Of a stretch of DNA of 64,000 nucleotides, positions 41,437-54,717 are shown piece after piece; positions within the stretch are counted from its first letter, which is position 1; every line of letters begins with the position of its first letter. The position numbers were made by a program, and so were the translations under genes. The stretch covers positions 44,153,226 through 44,217,225 of the forward strand of contig OX439131.1 in the NCBI GenBank assembly GCA_949318235.1, read 5' to 3'. The notes below the pieces were generated by a model that saw only the letters and a program-made list of their open reading frames with translations, was not told where the DNA came from and did no database searches. Source of the DNA: Ecdyonurus torrentis. Its lineage: Eukaryota; Arthropoda; Insecta; Ephemeroptera; Heptageniidae.

Positions 41437-41737
41437 GTGTGTGTTATCATGCATGTATTTAAAATATCAAGTGTTCTAAAATTCTGTAGCAATACAGATA
41501 CGTACGGGCAAAATCTGTCTCGTCTTTCCTTCTTCACTTGCAATAAAAAAATAAAAGACTCTTACCCAAGTCAATACATGTGGTAAAGAGAATATTTTAT
41601 AGCAAAATATAAAAGTATACTTTAGAAAAAAGGGTTTCAGTGTAGACATAATACTTTTAAGGTTAACTTTTTTATTACCAAATAGAAACACATTTATTTA
41701 AAAACACGTTATTTTTTTCTCACTTAAGATGATCGGC

Positions 41738-41769
<32 letters not shown>

Positions 41770-42589
41770 TATTATTTTTATTTGCATATACTGAGCACGT
41801 AGATAGAAAAATTCGATATATGTTAAAGAATTCTTTATATTCTATGCATGCATGGTTTGATTTGCTATTTTCTTGTTGCTATGTGTACACGATATCTTAA
41901 AGATACTTTACAGAATTTTTTATGGAATGCCTGCATACCATAGGTGATATTGAAAATCAGTCTTCAATAATAAATCAAAGTTCATTAATAATTGGCAATC
42001 GTTGATGGAAGTTTTCATTAAAAAAAGGAATGTGTTGTCATGTTCTTGGCATCAACTTTCAATGAAATAGAAATAAAGCATTCAAGCTTAAAATTGAAAA
42101 ACAAAGATTTTTTTTATCAGTGCCAAACAAGAGTTTTTTTTTTCCTATCATAAAATTAGCTTTAATAAATTATTAGCATACAATGATAAATTATATATAT
42201 ACAAAATTGTCAAAGTTTTTAACGATCTAATAGCTAATTTAGATTGAATATTAAAAAAAACTTTTGACAAGTAATTGAAGAGTTATGATTTTTTATTATT
42301 TATTTTAATACGGTAATTAAACTTTTGAAAATTCATAAAGTATTTTTTTTTTTAAATTGTATTGTATTGTATTTAAATGTCTTTAAATAAATCAAAGACA
42401 TTTCTCTTTAAAGAAAACGTTCAAATTTGTGGTTCATTTTTTTAAAATAAGTTTTAAAGTAAAAAATAATGATTTTTTTTAAAGTGCTTTGTTATAAGTT
42501 AGTTTATACAACAAAAATATAATATTGTTGGGTATTTTATGATTTAGTATGTAGTGCAACATAATATAATAATAATTAAAAACTTTATT

Positions 42590-42660
42590 AAGTTATTATG
42601 AGAGCTTTACTGCCCTATTTTACAAAACCTTGACCACAATATTACCATGAGATCATTATA
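42590..42660 (-). repeat. LINE-like 3' end repeat, copy 2
   Basis: The reverse complement reads GTGGTCAAGGTTTTGTAAAA, TAGGGCAGTAAAGCTC and CTTAATAAAGTTTTTAATTA, matching 22195-22265. The two tails share about 60 bases. Confidence 0.45.
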
Positions 42661-43323
42661 ATATAAGCAAAAAATAAATAGCACAAAGATACAACAAATT
42701 GCAGCATATTTTGCAGATATTTTAAAGATGTTCAACTGTTTACTTTTTTGAATTAATTTTGCATTGATATTGATCTATACTTTCATAATGATAAAAAATA
42801 TATTTTCTTTACAGTGCAGAAGTTATTTCTTCAGTCTTTACTTTCTAGAAAGAATATCGGATGGAAGAGAGGGGAAGGGGGCAAAGAAAAGGATCAATCT
42901 TTTCACTCTACATATTTATGCTCGTCTTCTTTCTTATGATTCAATTCTTTGTGTAAAGCTTCTTATAATATATTGTTCTAATTTTTACTATATAATTTTC
43001 ATAAGGTATAAAAGTGTTTAACGATCGTGTTCACGGTAAAAAGTTACTTTTAGACATTTTAATAATGACCAACGTCTAAAGCATCATGTTAAAATGTTCA
43101 TTTTTCAAATTTTATTCAAAAAAAAGACAAGAAAATATAAAACACCGTACGTTTTGTTATTAAAGTGTAACAATTTATCAGCGTAACGTAAAACGTTTGC
43201 TACAATCCATTACATTTGTTCATATGCCACAAGGATTACCATCTTTGCATTTTGCATGTCATGTTAAAGTAGAACTCTCTTAAATTAATAGCATTAAATA
43301 AAATATATTTTTAAATTAAAATA

Positions 43324-43639
43324 TTAAAGGCGTAGAACACCTTGAACAAAAAACATGTATCATATCCTAACATACCTAAATATCAACGTTAATTTGGCCG
43401 GAGTCATTGATTTCTAATTTATTTTACATATACAATATAATAGCTGCGGGTTTGTGACGTCACAGATCACTAGTCCATGCGAGCAGAAACAGACGAGCTG
43501 TGACATCACACACCCGCAGCTGTCATTTTATAAATGGAAAATAAATTAGAAATCAATGACTCCGGCCAAATCAACGTTGATATTTAGGTTTGTTAGGATA
43601 TTAGACATGTTATTTGTTCAAGGTTTTCTACGCCTTTAA
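43324..43639. mobile_element. Family A foldback element, copy 2 (best ends)
   Basis: Clear copy bounded by TTAA on both sides (43324-43327 and 43636-43639). Termini read TTAAAGGCGTAGAACACC and the near-inverse. The arms pair over most of their length, and the centre contains GTGACGTCAC and CCGCAGCTG. TTAA duplications are typical of piggyBac and Kolobok transposons. The AGG start fits Kolobok-like ends better than the CCC start of classical piggyBac, which is an inference. Confidence 0.85.
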
Positions 43640-44116
43640 TAAAAGTAAAGCTGCTAAAATACTATAACGATAAATTTTTCAAATAAACAATAGAATTTTG
43701 ATTATTATTGTGTTATTTCATACTAAAAAATATTATAAATATAAAATCCTGTCAAAGCTTTAAACAATTTATACTATCTCAATGCATCAAAAACGTTTTT
43801 GTTGTTTTATATGAAAGGGAGGAGTTGTTGAAATTTTAAATTTTTATGTTGAAAAAAAAAAAAGAAAAAAAAACGTTTTATATTTCTGAGTTAGAAGCAT
43901 TTAAACGCAGATAACAAAACACTTAGAAAATATTTAGTACACAGATGAAAAGAAAAAAAAGTACACAAAAAAAGCGAGGAAATGAAAAAGGAAATGAAAA
44001 AAAGAACGTAAAGTAAATATATAGTAGTTTAGCTGCTACATTTTAAGCTTGAAAATTTTATTGTTACTTCTCTGTCTGTAGCAGCTTTTGTAGATTTTAT
44101 TCTGATATATCGTAAC

Positions 44117-44248
<132 letters not shown>

Positions 44249-45639
44249 CTATATAATTTATATCCTCGAACAAAAATATAAAAATTTATCTATATAAAAA
44301 AAGTAATTTTTAAAAGGAAGTAATGAATTTCAATTGAATATAGAACTATAGATTAATTTGTCTTAAAAGACATGCGTGATTTTATCAACTAAAATAAATT
44401 ATTCTATAACAAAACATTTCTTTACGGTAAAAACGACATCTAATAATATGTCAATAGCTATTACCATATTATAGGAAATCACTTATGACTATGACAATAA
44501 GTATATTGATAAAATTGAAGAATAATATATTCTGAGAATTCTACCAATATCAATTGACACAGGTTACATTGATTTATTTATGTCGTACCAGCAGGCGTAT
44601 CTGACTTTTCCTTTCATCTTTCATTATAAGTGCCAATGTCTATTGTTAAATCAGATAAGCGGTATAATACTTAAACAAATGTCTTTTGTAAATAAAAAAA
44701 AAATCGGACCCTTTGTCAAGTAATCTTGGTTAGTGCTTGTTTCAATCATACTTTCAGCATAAGTAAAACTAGACGATGCATCAAAACCACAAGAATTCAT
44801 TTTACAATTTTTGTTTTACACTTTTACACATATTAAGTGCTGCATAAAGATATATGAATTGAAATTTGTGTATTATACATTTATATTTTGTTATCACAGA
44901 TAACGCACAATGTTGATTATAAGATATACTATATATTGCGAAATAGTAACTTTACTGTGAGTATATTATACCTAGAATCAACGCCAACTATTATAATGAT
45001 ACTTTCTTTCCTATAGAAGCGTTGGTCTCTATAATAATTTAAACTGCGATGTTAAAGAAACGTCAGCGTCTATGTTTCTAAAACATGTATATAATCATGG
45101 TTATTTATATGTTCTATTTATCAATTTATGGATAATTAACTCGATGGTGTTTGCCTTTTTAATTATCCTTTTAAGCAATTGCATCAATTTTTTGGACTTC
45201 ACTGTTATGTCTGTAAAAACTTTACTACTCAATAAATCAATATTATTATGATTATTAAATAAAAATATATAAATACATTTCCATAATTTAACCTATTATA
45301 TTATCTTGAAACAAGCAAACATTTAAAAAAAAAAATTACAAATCGTACGTAAATGTTATGTTTTTAATCACAATATTATCATAACAATTTGGCTATTTCT
45401 ATTAACGTATATTTTAAAAAAGCAACTATTTATCCAATACTCAAAAATGCAGTATAGAAATATTTGTATGAGAATATGTTTAATACGTATAAGTGTATCA
45501 GACAATTTAAGATATAAGATTTTATTACGTTCCATATCTTTACAGATTATAACAAGTCAAGTCAAAACACATCATACATACAACAAAATATAATTAAATT
45601 TATAGCAAGTTATGTCCTATTTAAGATCAATTATAGTTG

Positions 45640-46067
45640 ACATTATTAACTGCTAAATAATCAGATACACTGTAAAACATATTTTCAAGTAGGTATCTCT
45701 GTACTGATTTCTTAAATAATAAATATCATTCACATTGTTTAATACTAGATGGTAGCGCATTATATAGTTGAGGAATACAGTATTCAGGGCCCCTTTTACT
45801 AAGTGATAAATGTTGATTTTCAATGTAATAATTGTCATTCCTATTGCGAGTTTCATATGAGTGGACACTGCGGACTGTTTCAAACCAGGAAGGATATCTT
45901 CGTAAAATTTTAACACATTCATAAATATATATACATGGCATTGGTAAAATATTTAATTCTAAAAAATAAGGCTGACATGACACAGGAAGGTAGGTACCAA
46001 AAATAGTTCTTTTGCATAACAAATACGTCACTAGAACAAGGCGATTAACCCCAATATATAATGCCAT
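45640..46067 (-). pseudogene. 5'-truncated non-LTR retrotransposon, reverse transcriptase C-terminal region
   Basis: Minus-strand translation gives a typical C-terminal region of LINE reverse-transcriptase ORFs: CIYIYECVKILRR, then VHSYETRNRNDNYYI, then YNALPSSIKQC. Patterns like LxYIYEC, HxYxTRxxxxI and LPxxIK are common to many animal LINE copies. An in-frame TGA follows the LPSSIKQCE segment, after which the same frame continues with RYLLENMFYSVSDYL, so the reading frame is broken once. The upstream end stops at the (TA)n array at 46080. Catalytic palm motifs are absent, so it is dead. Clade uncertain. Confidence 0.75.
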
Positions 46068-46077
46068 ATTAAAGATG

Positions 46078-46191
<114 letters not shown>

Positions 46192-47394
46192 ATATATATG
46201 AAAAGTAAACATTTCTTAAAGTTGGAAATTTAAATAATGGAAAATTTCAATTGATTGATTGACTGCATTGAACAGTTGTTGTCTTTAGTTTTTATTGTTA
46301 TATTGTTGTTGAATGATTGTATGTGTATTGCGTAATGGACTTGTTCTGCTATGACTGTTGAATGACGTTGAATGTAATAAAATCTTATATCAAAATCTCA
46401 AAGTTATAGTATAAAAAATACTAATTTTTGTTAATAATGTAATTTTTTGTTAATGTAAAAGAGAAACCTACATTTTCAATTACGTAGTTTAAATTCTATG
46501 TAAGTTATTGTGAAAAAGATTTTATTCAAATATTTAAAATTAAATTTTTATTCTGTTTCCTTGGTAGACGTACAAAATAAAAAATGTGCTCGAAATTTTT
46601 TTGTTAAGTTTTCCTTAAAAATTATTATTATTTTAAAATTTAGAACCTCGGATTACAAAGACATAATATATGAAATTAAATCCTTTTTTTATTTATTTAA
46701 CAAGCTTACGTAACTTTATAGCAGCGCGTTTTAATAAAAATAAATTGTAAAGAAAAGTAAGAGTTTTTTTATTTTTTAAAATTTTTTTTGTTAATAAAAT
46801 ACTTGTAATAAGTTTTGATGGAGAAGTCTATTAAAAAGACACGAATAAGGGAATGTTTTTTTTTTTTTTTTTTTTTTTTAAGTTTCAAATAATCAATTAT
46901 TAAGTTGTAAATTATTTACTAGCCATAACTTAAAAAGAAATTTAATTTTTTCTGCGTATAACTTCAAATTGAGATTAAAAAGAAGCTATAATTATTTTAA
47001 ATAAATTGGTGTTTGTACCATGTAATAAAGAGGGTTGCAAACTTTAATAAAGTAGAATAAAATTTATTTATTACCCAAATAAAAAAATAATTTCCTGGAG
47101 CATTTTTATGACAAATAAGTAATAAAATGAAAAAAAAAAAATAAAGACGTTTCTCCCTGCAACATTATTATGTATATAAAGTAATGCCAATACCCATAAT
47201 ATCGACTTCAAAATATTTACTGTACGTTTGCAGTACTAACTCTATAGAAACATCTCAATAATACTGTACAGCTTTTTATGCAAAAAAAAAAAAATTAATA
47301 AAAAAAAAAAAATAAATAAATAAAAGAAAAAGAAAAAAATTAGAAAACTCTACGTAGAAAAAAAAGTACTTAACATATAAATTTTTATTGATGT

Positions 47395-47690
47395 AGTAAA
47401 TACCCAGTTTTTAGCATACTAATAGCTTTTTACGAGTTATTTAAATAGAAAAAGTTGAGTACCAATTGCTGGCATTTTGAAAAATATAGGTTTAGAGCGT
47501 TTTTGATGTCTCCATTAAGTCCAATTTTATATCCTGGGTATCCAAAATTTCAAGTTTCTAGTTTTATTGGTTGACGAGATCATAGTTTTATTAAGTATTT
47601 TCATTAACACATCTGCCAACAATTGGGAACAACTAGGTCGAGACCATATATACTGTATAGTATTGTTAGAATCTCGGGACTATAGTTGTA
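47395..47690. repeat. Family G dispersed repeat, copy 2, inverted
   Basis: Inverted partner of 13670-13960. It holds CCTGGGTATCCAAAATTTCA and CAATTGGGAACAACTAGGTC. The divergence looks moderate, so it is an old repeat. Confidence 0.6.
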
Positions 47691-47994
47691 AGACTAAAGG
47701 TAATATATTGAATAAACTACTATCTTTTTGAATATCTTTATATTTAGTCCGTCTAAAAGACGCAAATAGTATATAAAATATCTTTGAAGTTAACATTTAA
47801 GCCCGCAGGCTCATTCAAAGAGGTAGAATCTAACATTATATGAAGCTTTAAGTGCTTTTACTTAAAAGGTTTAATGTCAAATATGGTTTTACTTTCAAAT
47901 TTGTATTTTATAATAAACATTTTAAACTTCTGTTTAAGGTATATTCTCGTGAATATACATTATGCATTATAAAAAAGAAGAGATGAAGGGAGAG

Positions 47995-48030
<36 letters not shown>

Positions 48031-49346
48031 CCAATTTATTCTATATAATTGAGTGGGTTATATTTACTTAACATTTCATTTTATGCTTACTTAAAAACTT
48101 AACAAAAAATATGTTTTTTATAATTAAAAAACGAAGAAAAAAAGCATGTTTCATATTTTTCATTATATACATAATGTCATTAACATTAAAAACAAAGTAC
48201 GAAATGTTTTTATAATCTTTGTTAAGGGATGTGAAAATTTTGTTAAAAAAAATAGTATAATATAATACACTGAGAAAATTATTTATGAACGGGTAATGTG
48301 TATATAATGTTAATTAAAAAACAAGTTAATTATTACTTATTAAAATAAATGCCTAGGTTTTTATTATTATAATTATTATTTTCGTTTGTTTTTTGCAAAC
48401 TTAAATTCTGTATGTACACAGTACAGTCCTTCAGTCCTAGTATAAAATACATTAAACATCAGATAATTCAATAAAAAATAGAAAAAAAAAAAAGAAAAAA
48501 ATCGAAAAAATTGAGGTCAAAATACAAAAATTGGACTAGAAAACGCTACTAAATTTACGCGATTTTTAACGCTATTTTGAGCATTCTAGAGTGGGTAAGG
48601 GGTCCTCAAAACAAGAAAACCTTTTGACAAAAGACACGTATTTTTGTCATTATGAGAGCTGCACAAAAACGTTACCAAAATTCAACAATGGTATATGAAT
48701 CATCAAAGAGGAATATTAAATATGAATTAGAAACTCTTCTCTGTGAGATTCATCATAAGAAAGTAAATGTTTCAAAAATATTTTGCTAATAATCCAAGGA
48801 GCCGTATGATTTTTTTTTTTTTTTTTTTTGCTCTTCTTCTTATTTAGTCACTGTACTGAATATTAAGATCAAACTTAATTGTTAGTCAATAAAATAAAGT
48901 TAAATATTCTGATTTAATCAATGATCCATACAAACAGACACCAAAGCCGTCAACATAGCCTATAAATTTAATTCAAAAAGGATAGTACCATATTGGATTC
49001 TATTATGATAATATAGAATTGACGATATGTTTTATAATTATTAATTAGGTTTTAATGTACACTTTCCATTCCAATTTATCTTATTTTACTAATAGTGATA
49101 TTTAACTGAAATTGGATTGAACTTTCATTAATGCAAGTGCTTATGATTATTATTTCATTGTTCTTCTGTATTTGTTTTGTTCAATTGACTGGTATATATG
49201 TATTTATTAATTATTAGTATTTACCTATTATGTTATTATTATTATTCTAATATCAGTTGACAAGACCGATGCTTATTGTTGCATGTATAATGTTGCTATG
49301 AACTGCCTGGGTCAATAAAAATATTTCTAGCTCTAGTCTTATATTT

Positions 49347-49470
<124 letters not shown>

Positions 49471-50262
49471 ATTATAATGGGACATATTACGTATTTTTGA
49501 CAGTATACTGTATTGCATTTTTTTTCTTTTTTTACACTTTATTAAACAGTATTACAATTTGCACACACTTTGGCTTTGCTTACATTAAAAAGAATTTTAG
49601 TTCTGTTTTTTTCCCAACTATAATTCAACTGTCAAGGTCTTACTTACAATGCATAAAAAAAATTACTTTACTTATTAATTTAGTATAAAGAAATCAATAA
49701 GAAATTATTTTTGTATAATAATCATGTGAGATAAATTTTCTTTGTAATGCATTTTAATGACACTGCCTTCATATAAATTTTTTTGCCTGACCCAAACATG
49801 ACAGCAGTTTTTGTTCAAACTTTACTATTAACTCAGAATCAATAATTAGACTAGCTTTTTTACTCAACTGAACTGTCATGAAATGTCTGTTATGATTTGG
49901 GTTGTAATTTCTTTGGTGTCTTTAAATGTCATTAGTAATTTTATACATATTTTCAACGACAGTTCAAGAAATGTCAATAACTATAAAATATCTAAGTCTT
50001 TCGGTAAAATATTTGAAATATATTTATGACAATTTTAATTAAACGTTTAATGAGTTAAAGTAAAGTTATGAGCTGACGTTAAGTTACTGTACGTATGTTT
50101 TCAAGTAGATTCGTAAAGCTTAATAAAACCCTATAAAGTAAAGAAAAAAAAAAAAACTTTAAAGTTTTATGGTTGAGTTCAAGATTTACATGAAATTACA
50201 TGTAACTCAAAGTCATTTTATGACTTTCATACTTATTAAAAAGCTTTATTTAAGCTATATAT

Positions 50263-50266
50263 ATAG

Positions 50267-50354
<88 letters not shown>
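50263..50354. repeat. (TA)n microsatellite near exon A
   Basis: TA run of about 85-90 bp, starting after an AGCTATATATATAGCT palindrome. It lies about 130 bases into the intron downstream of exon A. Confidence 0.96.
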
Positions 50355-50358
<4 letters not shown>

Positions 50359-50481
50359 GCTAAAACAATTCTTTTACAATATAATTACCATGATAAAAAA
50401 AGGAGAAAGAATACACAAAACCAACGGATGTGATAGACATCCTTGAATTTCATCTCAAGATACAAATTGACTTAGACTAAC

Positions 50482-50686
50482 CTTTCGTTTCTTTTGATTT
50501 CTTGGAGATCTCCCAAAGGATCCGAATGTAGGCAAAACAGATGACGAGCAGTGGAATGAAGTACATGACGAGAACACAAAACAAATTATACGCAGTTTCC
50601 TCCGTTTGTGATGAGAAGAATCCAAATGTGACGCACTGCACGTAATCTTTGTGTTCGGGATGTTGAGATACGTGGAATACGATGCT
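50482..50686 (-). CDS. Receptor exon A: extracellular loop 2, TM5, start of intracellular loop 3
   Basis: The exon is 205 nt and encodes 68 residues plus one base (phase 0 in, phase 1 out). It opens with [10 protein letters not shown] and then VQCVTFGFF. This is the extracellular loop 2 pattern of GnRH/AKH/corazonin receptors, with the Cys that normally pairs with the top of TM3. A hydrophobic stretch (about residues 33-58) with [11 protein letters not shown] follows and is TM5 with its conserved Pro and Tyr. A basic segment ([10 protein letters not shown]) begins loop 3. The acceptor reads TTTTAG and the donor G|GTTAGT. It is much richer in G+C than its surroundings. The exon upstream, carrying TM3-TM4 and the DRY-type motif, was not found in the rest of the window. 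The family call is strong, the exact ligand unknown. Confidence 0.9.
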
Positions 50687-50770
50687 CTAAAACATAAGAA
50701 ATATATTTTTAAGTTTTTGCTATTTCAAATGTTCTTTAATATTATTGTTACAATTACAAATAATATGTAT

Positions 50771-51333
50771 ATACAGAAAGTTTTATTAAAAATGGGACAC
50801 AAAGGATTTTACGTGTTTTTACCGCACCAATACGAGTCGATTAAATGAATGAGTGCTTATGTTTTCTCAAAATACAAAAAAGGAAGTGCCGGAAAATTCA
50901 ACCACGTGATGGTAAAAGTGGGAGAAAACTGCATACCAGCAGCAAGCTAGCCTTGAGCTACCTCCCACTTTTACCATCACGTGGTTTCCTTTTCCGGCCA
51001 CTTCCTTTTCCGCTTTTTGAGTAAACATAAGCACTCAATAACAATAAAAGAGGTGTTCACTGCTGCACTTCTCCACCTTTTACTTGATTTCTATCATTTT
51101 CATGATCGAATTGGTCAAGACAGGAAACGAGTCGTCTATGAGTAAAAATTATGCAAACTAGAGAGAAAGAACAATGGGTGGGCGAGCATATTTGGGTTTG
51201 CTTTAAAAGAAGTCAAGTAAAAGGCAGAGAAGTGCAGCAGTGGACACCTTTCTTATTGTTATCCATTGACTCTTATTGGTGCGGTAAAATACGTAAAATC
51301 CTATGTGTCCCATGTTTAATAAAACTTGCTGTA
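50771..51333. mobile_element. Foldback element interrupted by a second foldback
   Basis: Outer arms pair between the left block (ATGGGACACAAAGGATTTTA, then TTACCGCACCAATACGAGTC) and the right block (GACTCTTATTGGTGCGGTAA, then ATCCTATGTGTCCCATGTTT). Inner arms pair GTTCACTGCTGCACTTCTCC with the inverse near 51215-51250. The left arm is split at about 50850 by a 186-bp palindrome absent from the right arm, so the inner element inserted later. Confidence 0.75.
50851..51036. mobile_element. 186-bp foldback nested in the 50.8-kb element
   Basis: Terminal repeats GAGTGCTTATGTTT.CTCAAAA on both arms, pairing on through GGAAGTG and CCACGTGATGGTAAAAGTGG to a small loop near 50928-50950. It interrupts the left arm of the surrounding element. 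I see no unambiguous target duplication. Confidence 0.75.
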
Positions 51334-51781
51334 CAGTTTCGATCAAATGAATAGTTACCATTTAAACTCGATGTTTTTTACCGCGTTAAATTTTGTTCAA
51401 TTTTGCAACCTTGTTTATGATTATTCATTGAACTCTATATTCTCTATCACATCTATATTCAAATTCATTGAGTCTATATATTGTAATAGTTGACAAATAC
51501 ACCACAAGAAGTCACCTGTGATGCACTCAGGTAGACAATCCGGCGGGTAAATATTTTGCTTGCTTGCTTGCTCATTCTCTCTCTCTCTCTCTTCTAAGAA
51601 ATGCATTTAATGTTTTTTTTTATGTTTCAAAATAACTGCTGACTTACCGATTTGCCCGATTAAGAGATTAAAATTAAGATATTTTTTTCTTATCATTTAT
51701 ATCAATATGATTGGTAATGACAGCAATTTGGTAAGAAAATAGTTCGAAACTTGTTATCAAACAAATACTTGAAAGCATTTC

Positions 51782-51819
<38 letters not shown>

Positions 51820-52058
51820 TAGCAAGCAAGCAAAATATTTACCCGCCAGATTGTCTACCTGAGTGCATCACAGGTGACTTCTTGTGGTGTCTTTGTCAAC
51901 TATTACAATATATAGAGTCAATGAATTTGAATATAGATGTGATTGAGAATATAGAGTTCAATGAATAATCATAAACAAGGTTGCAAAATTGAACAAAATT
52001 TAACGCGGTAAAAAACATCGAGTTTAAATGGTAACTATTCATTTGATCGAAACTGTAC
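51331..52058. mobile_element. 728-bp inverted repeat with nearly identical 260-bp arms
   Basis: The left arm (51331-51592) and right arm (about 51788-52058) are inverse copies with only about five base differences apart from microsatellite length. Both end in a CT/GA microsatellite next to the spacer. The spacer (51593-51787) is itself a weak palindrome (TAAGAAATGCATTT with GAAAGCATTTCT). The left end abuts the preceding foldback. No ORF is convincing. Such identity implies recent insertion or gene conversion. Confidence 0.8.
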
Positions 52059-52295
52059 ACCCTGGCCAAAACAACATCAGAGATTTTTACAACCGGATGC
52101 ATTCCTTTTTCTTAAACAATTTTCTCCATATACATAAACACCAAAATTTGTCAGATGTTAAACAGTTTAATGTAATATTGAGGTTACTATGTGATAAATT
52201 TTATTACTTTAATTTGATTAGAATCCAAGAAAAGAGGTCTGCTTCCAGTTTTAATAAACTCTCATCTTAAATGTTGGCAATGATTTATAAATATA

Positions 52296-52483
52296 TAAAT
52301 AAGCAGTCTTGTAGTCGTTACCTGAATTTTCTATAACGTTAAGTTAGTTTCATATAAAACTATAACTTTAACGATAACGTTAACTCTAATTCATCCTCAA
52401 CTATAACGATACCTTTAACGTTAACGTTATAGTTAACTTAACGTTACCGATTTTACGTTAACAACTACAAGACTGTAAATAAG
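52296..52483. mobile_element. 172-bp element with 8-bp TAAATAAG duplication (hAT-like)
   Basis: TAAATAAG flanks both ends exactly (52296-52303 and 52476-52483). The element has perfect 11-bp terminal repeats CAGTCTTGTAG / CTACAAGACTG. The interior consists of degenerate AACGTTA / TAACGTT words giving an overall foldback. An 8-bp duplication plus a CAG start is the hAT signature. It is one of the cleanest insertions in the window. Confidence 0.88.
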
Positions 52484-53137
52484 GATACATACACACGTTT
52501 TTATTGATTCATTAAAAATAAATGACTATAATTGATTATTATTTTAAAGTCATAATTATCATGTTTTTGATTTACTGTAAATGTAATGCTTATTATTTTA
52601 AATAATACAAAATTAAATATGTGTATGTACAAAATATATATTTTAGAATTAATTACCACTACTATATTTTGCACAAGAAACCAAATTTTCCTTATTTGAA
52701 AATTTTCCCCTATCCAATAAATTATTTATAATAAGACACTTTCCTTCTCAAAGAAAATTTGTTTTCAAATCAAAAGTGTTATATTTGCTCTTTTTTTCCT
52801 CATTGAGATGACTTTTATAAGGTTTATAAAATATATTTTATTATATTTATTCATACTCTTTCTGTTAGAGGAAATATTTATCAAAAATTTTACTGTATCA
52901 CTTTATATCAAAGAACACGGAAAAGAATTAAATAATGCTATTTTGGCTTCCATCTCATGTCATTTTTCTGTGGTATAAAATGCTTAGAAAGTAAAATTGT
53001 AATATAAGAATACTTGTAATACTAAATTTCATCGTCTATTTAGATATAATACTGTTACGTTATTTATGAATAAAATTTCCTTGATATATTTAAGTCTAAA
53101 AGAAGAAGAAAAAACAACTTTAATGTTGTTATGTAAA

Positions 53138-53375
53138 TATAGGGTCTATGCATTCATGTTAAAGTCGACGCCATGTTGTATAACTCAATAACATGGTTGG
53201 CATAGGAAAAAAAAATCATTTTGCCAGTTTAAAAACACTATGCAATATTTTTGAGAGAATTGATGCTGTAAATATGTTGAATTAATATCTCAACTATGCT
53301 GAGCAATGTTATGCACTACTCCAGTATTGGCCTCCAAGCGCAGTAAATATGACGTCATCCGCATACAACCTATAT
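53138..53375. mobile_element. Family D element, copy 2 (internal deletion)
   Basis: Same orientation as copy 1 but about 70 bp shorter; the middle block with AAGTGATTTTCCAAAG is missing. It shares TCTATGCATTCATGTTAAAG, GGCCTCCAAGCGCA and ATGACGTCAT. Confidence 0.7.
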
Positions 53376-53639
53376 GTATATAAATTTTAGCTTCAAAACT
53401 GCATTGCAGAAAATTTTCATTGGAAATTTTGCTACCATTTTTAACTGACAAAACTCGCATATCTGATATTCAAAAGTTGACCTTGTAATTTTTATCTCAA
53501 TTAAAAATCAATGGAAGCAACGGCGGTAGAAAATGGTAAATTTTTTATAACCTAACTACCAACATAAAATAAAGGAGGTAAAATTTTTATTGATAGGATG
53601 CGTTATAAAAATAAAATATATTTATTCAAAATGTCACAT

Positions 53640-54215
53640 AGAAACTTTCCAATACTTTACATATTTTGGTTTCCCCCATTTTTGAAGTATCTCTGGATGC
53701 AAAATAATAATATAACAACATAATTCTTGGCAAAAATTCGTTCCATTATGTCGATGGTATAAAACGTAAACATAAAGGTAAAACTCGCAATCTAATGTGT
53801 AAAATTCCCCCAATTAGTGATGTGTTGTATCAACAGGATGTAACTTTTTTGCATAAGTGTCTCTTGGGGGATGTTGATATGCCAATATTCTCTGACGCTC
53901 AGGAGATAGTGTTGAATATGTTGTTCCCCGTGTCTCAGCAGCATATTACAATACTTCTTTTTTCCCACGCAGTGTGAATTTATACAATAAGTTGGAGAAT
54001 AGTGTCAGAAATTTGTCCTCATCTAAATTTAAAACTAGTATCTAGTTTATATCTTTGCATTATATTATATCTCTTACTCTTTTCTATTTTTGGATATCAA
54101 ATTTTGAATGGGCTTTGCCTTTTTTTGATCTCCTGTTTAGCAACTCTTTTGAGTATGTGCAATGTTTGTATTGTATTATATTTGCTCAATAAAATCTTTA
54201 TTATTATTATTAAAT
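53640..54215 (+). pseudogene. Remnant of a second non-LTR retrotransposon 3' end
   Basis: Around 53940-54050 one plus-strand frame reads AAYYNTSFFPRSVNLYNKLE, then NLSSSKFKT and a stop. The FFPR.(V/I)xLxNxL pattern followed by S..FK is the usual end of LINE reverse-transcriptase ORFs. The 3' side carries TGCTCAATAAAATCTTTATT and an ATT trinucleotide tail near 54190-54215, typical of LINE tails. Earlier sequence is in other frames, so frameshifts are present. Its start is uncertain. Confidence 0.6.
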
Positions 54216-54717
54216 AATATTTATCTACTTTTTTAACTTTCAGCAAAATATTTGTTTGTCAACATAATTTAATATCATATAAAAACATTTACTATATAAA
54301 TTTTATCACGTACGTGCAGTCAAATTTCATTACGTTCATACAAATATACTTCACTATGGGTAAATTACATTTAACCCCAATAATATTTAAAATATATATC
54401 TCTATTTATACATATAAACTTTCAACTTTCATCATATTATATAAATATATTAATTACTATTATAATTAAGTTATAATTACAAAATAATAATAAAACCACA
54501 TAGAAACGGTACGAGACAGGATATTGAATTTTATTAAAGTTAAAAATCTAAATTACATATATCATGAGATAAGATTCAGGTTACTAATATAATGGAAAAC
54601 GAGATTGTTTCCTCGCCTAATATTTTATCCTATACAAGGTATAAATAAATGATTTTTTTAAACTATAAGTATTATTTTAATCATGATACACTTACTTAAT
54701 CATGAACTTAATTTACA

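Noticed and set aside
51421..52270. Frames at 51421-51606, 51896-52102 and 52028-52270
   Set aside because: They arise from the two inverted arms of the same foldback and mirror each other; no protein similarity recognised.
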